Source: a virus
IMG/VR virus record: IMGVR_UViG_3300047560_000769
Location: 1 to 47,217 of that record
Strand: one strand, 5' to 3'
Length of the DNA: 47,217 bases
A model generated the notes under the pieces. The model saw nothing but the letters and a program-made list of their open reading frames with translations, did not search any database and was not told where the DNA came from. A program made the translations under genes and the position numbers. Below, piece by piece: positions 1 through 6,049 of this stretch (position 1 is its first letter; each line of letters begins with the position of its first letter).

Positions 1-1160
1 TCGCTTGAAAAACTTAATGCACCAGCTACACCTGAAAATCTCTTAGATGCTTGTACAGCACCTTCAGTTGCTTCTGCCGAATACCGCATTGTTTCAGCAG
101 CCTTACCTCCCCGCTTACCTACATCTGCCATACCTTGACTTGCTTTAGCAACTTCTGGACTTAATGCTTGCAACTTTTGTGCTGCTTCAGTCATTGGGGG
201 CAATCCCATTGCTTGTGATTTAAATAAGTCTTCTCCTGCTTTGCCGAATTTAGCACTCATTTCAGCAAGGCCTTTATCATAGGCAGCACGTTGCTCTTCG
301 GTCATGCCCATTTTCATTTGCTCATATGCGGCATTGGCGTTGGCTTGTTTTAATGCTTTTTCTTGTTCTTCTCTGCTTTTACCTGTGATAGCCGCAAGTG
401 CATCTAATTGTGTTAGATATTCTGATGCACCTTTTGTAATTGCGGCAGTATTTTGCATTTCTTGTTTTGTTCTTGCGCCAGTGTTTGAAAGATAATTTGC
501 TAGACCTTCATTTACCTGCTCGGATGTATAACCTAGTGCTCTTAAATTATCTCCTGCTTCACTTTTTAACAGTGAATTACTTAACATAGTAAATGATCTT
601 GCACCTTGTTCTGCTGTTCCTCCCATCTTTGCAAAGGATTCGCTGTGGCGTTTCATCATTCCGACAAATTGATCTAACGTCATGTATGTGTTTGCCGCAG
701 CCATTCTCATGTCCGTTAGACTACCGCCGAAACTTACACCAGCATCAGTAATCTTTTGGTATGCCGCTAGGTTCTCTTCTTGAAATTGAGCAACCTTTCT
801 AAACACACCCATTACCATACCGGCAGCACCTGGTAATTTTTCAAATGCCGCAAATAAGTCGCTAGAGTTAGAAGTTCCTTTAATTAGTGTTCCAGTTAAT
901 TGAACTATTCCGGATGCAAGGGCAGACAAGTTTGCTTTGGTCTTTGCAATCTCATCAGTTAATTGTTTTTGTTTTTCATTGGCTGCTTTAACTGTAGCAG
1001 GATCTACTCCGGCAGCTGCCGCAGTACCAGCAGTTTTTGAAGCGGCGCCCATGCCTCCTTGCGCCTTTACTGCCGCAAGTAATTGTTTTAACGTTGCTTC
1101 AGTTGCCGCGTTATTGAGTTCTACTACTTCGTTGCCTATTGATCCGGTGACGTCTGCCAT
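1..1160 (-). CDS. Probable tail tape-measure / large virion structural protein (3' end outside window)
   Basis: An uninterrupted minus-strand frame runs from an ATG at 1160 off the left edge, so only the N-terminal 386 or so residues are visible. It begins MADVTGSIGNEVVELNNAA and is Ala/Gln/Glu/Lys-rich, mostly predicted helix, with no Cys and no clear enzymatic motif. Long, helical, low-complexity proteins of this type in tail clusters are usually tape-measure or internal virion proteins. That assignment is inferred from composition and from its position beside gp26/gp51, the putative tail-assembly chaperones. A GATAAATA late-promoter match lies about 55 bp upstream at 1215-1222, divergent from the one driving gp26. 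The total length cannot be judged. Confidence 0.6.
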   Translation of the reverse strand, partial: MADVTGSIGNEVVELNNAATEATLKQLLAAVKAQGGMGAASKTAGTAAAAGVDPATVKAANEKQKQLTDEIAKTKANLSALASGIVQLTGTLIKGTSNSSDLFAAFEKLPGAAGMVMGVFRKVAQFQEENLAAYQKITDAGVSFGGSLTDMRMAAANTYMTLDQFVGMMKRHSESFAKMGGTAEQGARSFTMLSNSLLKSEAGDNLRALGYTSEQVNEGLANYLSNTGARTKQEMQNTAAITKGASEYLTQLDALAAITGKSREEQEKALKQANANAAYEQMKMGMTEEQRAAYDKGLAEMSAKFGKAGEDLFKSQAMGLPPMTEAAQKLQALSPEVAKASQGMADVGKRGGKAAETMRYSAEATEGAVQASKRFSGVAGALSFSS

Positions 1161-1184
1161 TGTATTTTCGTGGTTAAATGCGTA

Positions 1185-1192
1185 TATAAATA
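1185..1192 (+). promoter_or_regulatory. T4-type late promoter (-10 TATAAATA) for gp26
   Basis: An exact TATAAATA, the T4 late consensus recognised by gp55-type sigma factors, lies 43 bp upstream of the gp26 start, leaving a leader of roughly 35 nt. The gp26 ATG is preceded by a CGGAGA ribosome binding site at about 1221-1226. Confidence 0.7.
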
Positions 1193-1214
1193 ATAGACAT
1201 TATTACGCATAGTT

Positions 1215-1222
1215 TATTTATC
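1215..1222 (-). promoter_or_regulatory. Late promoter (GATAAATA) for the tape-measure-like gene
   Basis: Minus-strand GATAAATA, 7 of 8 matches to the T4 late consensus, stands about 55 bp upstream of the ATG at 1160. It overlaps the leader of the divergent gp26 transcript, so the two late units start toward each other across some 30 bp. Confidence 0.55.
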
Positions 1223-1234
1223 GGAGACTTTATC

Positions 1235-2104
1235 ATGCTTCAACCAGTACCACAAACACAAAACCCATTAGCCTCTTTTATGAGGCAACCGAAGATCTAT
1301 ATCAAGTTACCTAGTAACGGAGAATATTGGCCGGCTGGAAGTTTAGCAGTTTCTGAAACAGGTGAATATCCAGTTTATTCTATGACTGCCAAAGATGAAC
1401 TTATGCTCAAGGTCCCGGATGCTGTAATGAGTGGACAAGCTGTAGTTGATGTAATCCAACACTGTGTTCCTAACATTAAAAATGCTTGGCAAATGCCAAA
1501 TATTGATTTGGATGTTGTCCTTATTGCTATTCGTATGGCAACCTATGGTGAGAAGATGACTACTCCTATTACATTCGGTGATGATATTGAACTAGAATAT
1601 ACTATAGATCTTCGAACAGTTATGGATGAATTATATTCTAAAGTAATATGGGATCCAGCGGTTTCTATAGGTCCAGACCTTACTGTATTTGTTAAACCAA
1701 TGACTTACAAACAAATCAGTGAAAGTGCATTAAAAACATTTGAAACCCAGAAGATTATGCAAGTTGTTAATAACGAATCTATCAGTGAAGATGAAAAATT
1801 AAAACTATTTAGAGAAAGTTTTAATAAACTAACTGATATTACATTAGGTGTAGTTCAAACAAGCATTACAAGAATTGATTCTACTGAAGGTAGCACAGAT
1901 AATCCTAGATTTATTAAAGAGTTTATTGAAAATATAGATAAAGATATGTTCAATACAATACAAGAGCACCTAGATAGACTTAGAGAAAATAACACAATCA
2001 AACCAATTCAGGTACCTGTAACAGAAGAAATGAAAGCTAAAGGATATCAAGGCGAAACTGTAGAAGTTCCAATGGTATTTGATCCTGCAACTTTTTTCGC
2101 ATAA
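1235..2104 (+). CDS. 26: gp26-like baseplate hub assembly protein / putative tail assembly chaperone
   Basis: The protein has 289 residues. The N-terminal region (IYIKLPSNGEYWP, then YSMTAKDELMLKVPDA and QHCVPNIKNAW) is the characteristic start of the T4-phage gp26 baseplate family. T4 gp26 is 208 residues, so this version is somewhat longer. In T4 it is needed for baseplate hub assembly and sits directly before gene 51, as here. A late promoter and a CGGAGA ribosome binding site precede the ATG. The last sense codons are ACT TTT TTC GCA followed by TAA, and T TTT TTC at 2092-2098 is a classic -1 slippery heptamer. Slippage there would join the gp51-like frame and give a 364-residue product. 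Confidence 0.85.
   Translation: MLQPVPQTQNPLASFMRQPKIYIKLPSNGEYWPAGSLAVSETGEYPVYSMTAKDELMLKVPDAVMSGQAVVDVIQHCVPNIKNAWQMPNIDLDVVLIAIRMATYGEKMTTPITFGDDIELEYTIDLRTVMDELYSKVIWDPAVSIGPDLTVFVKPMTYKQISESALKTFETQKIMQVVNNESISEDEKLKLFRESFNKLTDITLGVVQTSITRIDSTEGSTDNPRFIKEFIENIDKDMFNTIQEHLDRLRENNTIKPIQVPVTEEMKAKGYQGETVEVPMVFDPATFFA
2092..2098 (+). other. Candidate programmed -1 ribosomal frameshift site (T TTT TTC)
   Basis: In the gp26 frame the codons are ACT TTT TTC GCA TAA. The heptamer fits X XXY YYZ and lies just before the gp26 stop. After a -1 slip reading continues CGC ATA AGG CTT TTG TAC, directly in frame with the gp51-like ORF, which has no ATG of its own. Weak potential downstream pairing is visible: TAAGGC 2102-2107 with GCCTTA 2170-2175, and AACAAC 2119-2124 with GTTGTT 2140-2145. 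Confidence 0.55.
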
Positions 2105-2109
2105 GGCTT

Positions 2110-2328
2110 TTGTACCTCAACAACGATGGCATTGACAAAGTTGTTAAAGAGTACGAAAGAGATACAAAGGCCTTAAGAAAAGACTTAATGACACTGTGCT
2201 GGTACATGCGCGGCGGCATGACTTTATCTGAGTCGTTTTTATTAACACCCGAAGACCGAGAAACTATTGGCCAAATAGTCGAAGACAATCTTAAAATGAC
2301 TAAAGAATCGGGACTACCGTTCTTTTAA
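2110..2328 (+). CDS. 51: gp51-like small baseplate hub assembly protein (TTG start or frameshift extension of gp26)
   Basis: The 72 codons from TTG at 2110 encode a helical, charged protein with the segment LMTLCWYMRGGMTLSESFLL followed by EDRETIGQIVEDNL. This resembles the short proteins annotated as gp51 baseplate hub assembly catalyst next to gp26 in T4-like phages of marine cyanobacteria. T4 gp51 itself is 249 residues, so the name rests on position and recalled family resemblance. There is no ATG or GTG near the 5' end. The only upstream AGG is 3 nt from the TTG, too close for a good ribosome binding site. Expression as a -1 frameshift extension of gp26 from 2092-2098 explains this better. 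Its stop overlaps the stop of the convergent minus-strand gene. Confidence 0.6.
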   Translation: MYLNNDGIDKVVKEYERDTKALRKDLMTLCWYMRGGMTLSESFLLTPEDRETIGQIVEDNLKMTKESGLPFF

Positions 2329-3218
2329 ATTGTCATTTCTAAGAACTTACTTCTAAATCCTACTATCTTATTTTCGTTGTAGCCTCGAACAAGATTTGGA
2401 TTGTCATCTTCTTCTGGTGGTGTATTAGGTGCTAATTGATTTGCCATCTGATTAAATGCACCTGAGCCTGCTGCCGCTTGTTGTGCCTTAGCCGCTCTTG
2501 CTTCACGTTTACGAATAGCATTAGGCGTTTGACTTAATTGACCTGCAACTTTCCCCCCAGTGCGTGTTTTTGTAGCAGGTTCTGCAGGTGGAGTGGTTGC
2601 TGTTGCATCTGCAGGTGGAGTGGTTGCTGTTGCATCTGCAGGTGGAGGATTTGGTTCTCCTGTTTGTGGATTGAATCCGTATGGTGCTTTCTCTTTGCCA
2701 GCAGCTCTGTTTTTTGCTGCCATTGCCGCATTAGCAACTCCCGTCTGAGGATCATATGCTGGCTTTTCGTCTTCTGGAGCAGCTGGTTCAGCAGGGGGAG
2801 TATTAATTGATTTTTCTAATTCACCTGCTAGTTCTTTTTTCTGGTCTGGATTTAATTTTCCAATCGATGCTTTTAATTGCTCTAGATCTGCTCCACTTGC
2901 TGGCTCAGGTGCTGGTGCTGGACTTCCTTGTGGTGCTGGTGCTGGACTTCCTTGTGGTGCTGGTGCTGGACTTCCTTGTGGTGCTGGTTGGCTACCATCG
3001 GCGGTGTCGTCTCCTGCCATAGTAGCTTTAGTAGCATCCCATCCTTGTTTTACACCTTGTCCGAAATTTCTTACAGTATCAACAGCGCCACGAGCCACAC
3101 CGCCAACTGCTTTGCCTGCAACATTGGCTCCTTTTGCTATTGCTTTTCCTACACCTGCAAGACTAATCTCATCTAACTGGTTTTGACTTTCAACAATAAT
3201 AAGTTCATTAATCTTCAT
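2325..3218 (-). CDS. Pro/Ala-rich repeat protein, unassigned (possible virion protein)
   Basis: The protein has 297 residues, with ATG at 3218 preceded by an AGGAAA ribosome binding site. The N-terminus (MKINELIIVESQNQLDEISL) leads into a small Gly/Ala/Lys helix region (residues 20-60). Then come three tandem copies of PAPQGSPA-type repeats, a short helical patch around residues 110-137, two PPADATATT repeats, and a basic stretch near residue 240. The repeats point to a flexible linker. No catalytic motif is seen. It follows the 466-residue gene by 12 bp and probably shares its late transcript, so an accessory virion or assembly role is likely but unproven. It overlaps the gp51-like gene tail to tail by 4 bp. 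Confidence 0.75.
   Translation of the reverse strand: MKINELIIVESQNQLDEISLAGVGKAIAKGANVAGKAVGGVARGAVDTVRNFGQGVKQGWDATKATMAGDDTADGSQPAPQGSPAPAPQGSPAPAPQGSPAPAPEPASGADLEQLKASIGKLNPDQKKELAGELEKSINTPPAEPAAPEDEKPAYDPQTGVANAAMAAKNRAAGKEKAPYGFNPQTGEPNPPPADATATTPPADATATTPPAEPATKTRTGGKVAGQLSQTPNAIRKREARAAKAQQAAAGSGAFNQMANQLAPNTPPEEDDNPNLVRGYNENKIVGFRSKFLEMTI
2584..2647 (-). repeat. 27-bp in-frame tandem repeat (two copies plus a partial)
   Basis: Two identical 27-bp units occupy 2584-2610 and 2611-2637, followed by a 10-bp partial copy. The unit length is a multiple of three, so copy-number change would keep the frame. It encodes the PPADATATT linker. Confidence 0.9.
2908..2979 (-). repeat. 24-bp in-frame tandem repeat (three copies)
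   Basis: Three identical 24-bp units lie at 2908-2931, 2932-2955 and 2956-2979, with a partial fourth after them. They encode the PAPQGSPA linker repeats. The identity at nucleotide level suggests recent slippage or recombination. Confidence 0.9.
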
Positions 3219-3230
3219 GTGTATTTCCTG

Positions 3231-4631
3231 TTACGCTTTTAATAGAGTAAGAATTTCTTTTTGTGCAGCCGGATCTAATTTTTGAATCTGAGCTAGCATA
3301 TCTTTAATATTTACCACAGCACCAGTCTTTGAAGTATCTGCAGGATCTAATGTAGGTTCTACCTTGCCGGCCGGTTCTGGTAGTCCCATGTCTGTGAAAG
3401 ATTTTGAAATAACTGCTGGATCTACGCCGGCACCTTGTAAAATCTTTGCAATCGCATCACTGTCGGTTGGGCTTCCTGCTTTTTCCCATGCTTTTTGCAA
3501 CTTACTTGCATCTACCTTATTGCCTGTTATGCCAAATAATTCATTTAATTGACTTTCGGATACAGGAGCTGCCTTAGGTGCTGGTTGCCCGCCCGCTGCT
3601 GCCGTTCCGGCAGCACCACTCATTGCTGTTGCTGCCTGTGTTAGCCCTTTGATCCACTGCATTAGACTGTCATTTGAAAGTGCTATATCTCTTGCTGCCG
3701 CACCAGCTGCCTGCATCTGACTCTTGTAATCAGCTGAATGAATTAGTCGTCCAATATCTTTAAGTGTGTCAAATGCAGAAGTATCACCTTGTTGTATCTG
3801 TGTTATTGCTTCTCTAATTGAAGCCGCAGTATCGTGATCAACAGTGACATTGAACCCTTGAGTCATTTGGTCCCATTCTGTACCGCCCATGGCAATTCTT
3901 TTAGTTGCTTTGTAGGTAATTTTTTCGAGTCCTGTGTCACCAATCGGAACCGAATTAGCTCGAAGACCAGCTGCCCATTCACCTATCTTAGCCATAGCAC
4001 CTGCGGTGATTCCTGCAACTAAACCTGCTGTAGCGCCACGGCCAACAGCGGTAGATAGTTTTTCGTTCTTTAATAAACGGTCAGCAATGTTAATAATACC
4101 AGTTGCAACACCGGCGCCTGTGCCTACTGCCAGTGCTCCTGCGGCAACTCCTCCTGCAAGTGCTACTCCGGCTGCTGCGGCTGCTGATGCCGCAATACCT
4201 AATAAGAATTTTTGTGTTTTAGGATTCTTATCTGCAAATTCTTTATACTTTGATAGAGCTTTGGCTAAATCGGGATGCTTGGCTGCAACACTACTTTTAA
4301 TTTCTTCCCACTTCTGATCAAATGCTTGAACAGGACCGCTACTCTGTAACATTCCGCCAAATTTATTAAACCATACATCGCTTATTTTATTTGCCGCACC
4401 TTTAACGGCATCCATTCCCTTCCCTAACGCACTCCTTCCGGCACCTTGCTCTATACTCTTGAATAATTGTTGAATCTGTGTTGGATCTATTGCTACTTCA
4501 CATAGAACAGGGTGTATTTCTTTTTCCCATGTTTGGAAGTAGGTATCACCTTGTCCAATACTTTCGAAAATACTTCTTCGGTCAGAGTTATCTATTTCAT
4601 CTAGTTTTTTAAGTAAGGAATTTAGATCCAT
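3231..4631 (-). CDS. Ala/Gly-rich membrane-like structural protein, unassigned
   Basis: The protein has 466 residues from ATG at 4631. After a charged N-terminal region it has a long Ala/Gly/Val hydrophobic stretch (about residues 142-180) and a second one (about 198-214), which could form transmembrane or tightly packed hairpins. The C-terminal half carries amphipathic helices and a Pro/Ala linker around residue 350. There is no signal peptide and no catalytic motif. A TATAAATA late promoter lies 26 bp upstream, so it is made late. Glycine-zipper-like proteins of this kind in phages are candidates for internal virion or membrane-penetration proteins, which is an inference only. It leads a two-gene unit with the repeat protein. 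Confidence 0.75.
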   Translation of the reverse strand: MDLNSLLKKLDEIDNSDRRSIFESIGQGDTYFQTWEKEIHPVLCEVAIDPTQIQQLFKSIEQGAGRSALGKGMDAVKGAANKISDVWFNKFGGMLQSSGPVQAFDQKWEEIKSSVAAKHPDLAKALSKYKEFADKNPKTQKFLLGIAASAAAAAGVALAGGVAAGALAVGTGAGVATGIINIADRLLKNEKLSTAVGRGATAGLVAGITAGAMAKIGEWAAGLRANSVPIGDTGLEKITYKATKRIAMGGTEWDQMTQGFNVTVDHDTAASIREAITQIQQGDTSAFDTLKDIGRLIHSADYKSQMQAAGAAARDIALSNDSLMQWIKGLTQAATAMSGAAGTAAAGGQPAPKAAPVSESQLNELFGITGNKVDASKLQKAWEKAGSPTDSDAIAKILQGAGVDPAVISKSFTDMGLPEPAGKVEPTLDPADTSKTGAVVNIKDMLAQIQKLDPAAQKEILTLLKA

Positions 4632-4656
4632 GGGGTTAGTCCGTTAATTGATCAAT

Positions 4657-4664
4657 TATTTATA
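4657..4664 (-). promoter_or_regulatory. T4-type late promoter (TATAAATA)
   Basis: An exact minus-strand TATAAATA is placed 26 bp upstream of the 466-residue gene. It directly abuts the AAACGAA/TTCGTTT hairpin, so one transcription unit may end where the next begins. Confidence 0.7.
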
Positions 4665-4682
4665 AACGAACTGCGTTCGTTT
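4664..4682 (-). terminator. Small hairpin, possible weak terminator
   Basis: AAACGAA (4664-4670) and TTCGTTT (4676-4682) form a 7-bp stem with a 5-nt loop. On the minus strand it is followed by a T/A-rich stretch rather than a clean U run, so termination is only possible. Confidence 0.35.
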
Positions 4683-5097
4683 GCTTCTTCAGCTAACGCT
4701 TCGAAGCAATGTTAAGCGAAGCGATTTAAATATCATCTAGATAAAGTGGTCACACTTTGCCCGCACAGGGCAAAGATCTGCATCATCTGAGTGGCGCAGT
4801 CACATAGCGTTAAAGCATTACAGTGGCGGTTGTCCGGTACCACGAGCTCAGTCTTTATACAACGGCAGGAGTATACAAATACGCTATCATTCGTATATCC
4901 GTTAGGGAATTACCCTTCTTTTTGCCTATTCATTCCTCTTCAAACAACCAAATCGCAGGTCTTATTAGCGATCTTCATCCTTTCGGGTAGTGGTTGAGTA
5001 CTCTTAGCGGCGAGAGATTTCCGTCCCTGCGACCCGAGGTCCAGGTTTAGGGCGTCTGAAATTAGCTGACGCTTGCTGTTAACCGCTGAAAAGTGCC

Positions 5098-5523
5098 TTA
5101 AATTTTTTTAATATGTGAGCCATGTACACGGACCTGTATATGTCCGTTATAATAATCATCTGATTCTAATACCTTGCGGTCGAATTGTTCACGGGCCTCA
5201 ATGTAAGATGTTTCTGCTTTAGATTTACAGTAGTATAATATTTCGCGAGAGAAGTTTTGTTTGCCTAATTTGTCTATGTCTGCTGTTAAGTTAGGACTGG
5301 ACCCGTAGTATTCCTGCCAATCGCTGTTAATCTTACTTCTAATTTTCTTTTTCTTTTTTGTGCCGTTCTTTAACTTTACAGTCTTGTAGGTCGTTTTACT
5401 AAATTTTGCTAATTTTTTGCCAATATATTTCCGCCCTGAGAGTGTGTTGGTTATGATATATACAAACCCAACACAGTCTTCGGGTAATTCATTTACAACT
5501 TGTCCTTGATAAGTCCAAGTCAA
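5098..5523 (-). CDS. GIY-YIG family endonuclease, free-standing
   Basis: The protein has 141 residues. The N-terminal domain holds the family signature: residues 19-23 GFVYI, then SGRKYIGKK, matching the GIY...YIG strands. It is followed by a Lys-rich loop, the Tyr-Tyr-Gly region (WQEYYGSSP), and a conserved-looking ILYYC...AREQF segment with a Glu. Such proteins in T4-like phages act as homing-type or repair-type nucleases. No intron surrounds it. The start is TTG, immediately after the TAA of the Hc1-like gene, which implies translational coupling. No ATG exists near the 5' end. The gene-free, hairpin-rich segment begins directly after its stop. Confidence 0.8.
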   Translation of the reverse strand: MTWTYQGQVVNELPEDCVGFVYIITNTLSGRKYIGKKLAKFSKTTYKTVKLKNGTKKKKKIRSKINSDWQEYYGSSPNLTADIDKLGKQNFSREILYYCKSKAETSYIEAREQFDRKVLESDDYYNGHIQVRVHGSHIKKI

Positions 5524-5721
5524 TTACTTTGCTGCCTTAGCTTCCTTGCGGGCGTTTTTCTCTTCGGTAATTTCATTACGACGAGACTTAATTGCCTTTG
5601 ATAATTCGGCTAATGCTTTACGAGCACGAGTTCCTGCCGCACTATTACCACCATCAAATTTTTCATTTTCTTTTAAAAAATCGCTGAATAGTGATTGCAT
5701 TTGTGCTGTTGTATTTTCCAT
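5524..5721 (-). CDS. Small basic histone H1/Hc1-like protein
   Basis: The protein has 65 residues from ATG at 5721, preceded by an AAGGAAAT ribosome binding site. The core AAGTRARKALAELSKAIKSR is an Ala/Arg/Lys helix of the type seen in bacterial Hc1-like histone H1 homologues and in small proteins of T4-like marine phages. It ends in a Lys/Ala-rich tail. DNA binding or compaction is the likely role, inferred from charge pattern and resemblance. It lies between the AT-hook-like protein and the GIY-YIG nuclease with essentially no spacing. Confidence 0.6.
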   Translation of the reverse strand: MENTTAQMQSLFSDFLKENEKFDGGNSAAGTRARKALAELSKAIKSRRNEITEEKNARKEAKAAK

Positions 5722-5722
5722 T

Positions 5723-6049
5723 TTATATTTCCTTCTTTGGTCTTCCTAATTTCTTCTTAGGTTTATTTTTTAATTCTGCTCTACGTCTAAGCTGTTCTAT
5801 TCTATTGTTTCTTACACTTTCTTTGCAGACCTTTACACCCTGCCTCCTTAATTCTGAGGCTAGATCTATAATAGCTCTAAGTCTTTTCCTTGTTGCATAG
5901 CCCGGTTCTCGTCCTTGAAACTTTAAAAAGACAAGGTGTGCGTTATGCAACTCTGCAAACTCGTTGACTAATTGCGAATAAAGTTCTTTATACTTGTTTA
6001 TCTCTTCATTCGACGTAGTCAACATCGTTTGAGTAACTGGTAAAACCAT
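5723..6049 (-). CDS. Small basic protein with C-terminal AT-hook-like motif
   Basis: At most 108 residues. An N-terminal helix with NEFAELHNAHLVFLKFQGRE is followed by Arg/Lys-rich helices and a C-terminal KKKLGRPKK, which contains the GRP core of an AT-hook minor-groove binding motif. It overlaps the 3' end of gp46 by 44 bp in another frame. The start is uncertain: ATG at 6049 or 6025, neither with a clear ribosome binding site. Family unknown to me. DNA binding is suggested by composition and by its place in the nucleic-acid gene cluster. Confidence 0.65.
   Translation of the reverse strand: MVLPVTQTMLTTSNEEINKYKELYSQLVNEFAELHNAHLVFLKFQGREPGYATRKRLRAIIDLASELRRQGVKVCKESVRNNRIEQLRRRAELKNKPKKKLGRPKKEI

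Larger units (their letters stand above)
4632..5097. ncRNA. 466-bp gene-free, hairpin-rich segment: candidate structured non-coding RNA
   Basis: No convincing gene lies here, and base composition is visibly more GC-rich than the neighbours. Several inverted repeats are present: CTTTGCCC/GGGCAAAG with a 5-nt loop (4755-4775); AACGG/CCGTT (4861-4903) enclosing ATACG/CGTAT (4879-4896); TCGCAGG/CCTGCGA (4953-4959 with 5026-5032); GCGTC/GACGC (5052-5072). Together these suggest a folded RNA in the 3' part of the gp55-gp46-GIY-YIG transcript. Group I intron core motifs, tRNA features, tmRNA ends and RNase P conserved blocks were not found. The orientation is uncertain, though minus would match the flanking genes. 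Confidence 0.4.

Noticed and set aside
937-1212. 91-codon plus-strand ORF opposite the tape-measure-like gene
   Set aside because: Cys/Ala/Ser-rich antisense translation of the real minus-strand gene; it runs through the late promoter region.
2584-2979. Repeats considered as CRISPR-like
   Set aside because: Units are adjacent without spacers, multiples of three, and in frame within a gene.
2538-3186. Several plus-strand ORFs rich in Cys, Trp, Val and Leu
   Set aside because: Antisense readings of the tandem repeats in the minus-strand Pro/Ala-rich gene.
4791-4997. 68-codon plus-strand ORF with GTG start
   Set aside because: It has no ribosome binding site, odd composition, and lies across the inverted repeats of the gene-free block.
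4632-5097. Group I intron, tRNA, tmRNA or RNase P RNA in the hairpin-rich block
   Set aside because: No P7/S-element pairing motif, no GGTTCGAATCC-type T arm, no tmRNA end or tag frame, and no RNase P conserved blocks could be found; flanking genes are complete, so no exon junction exists.
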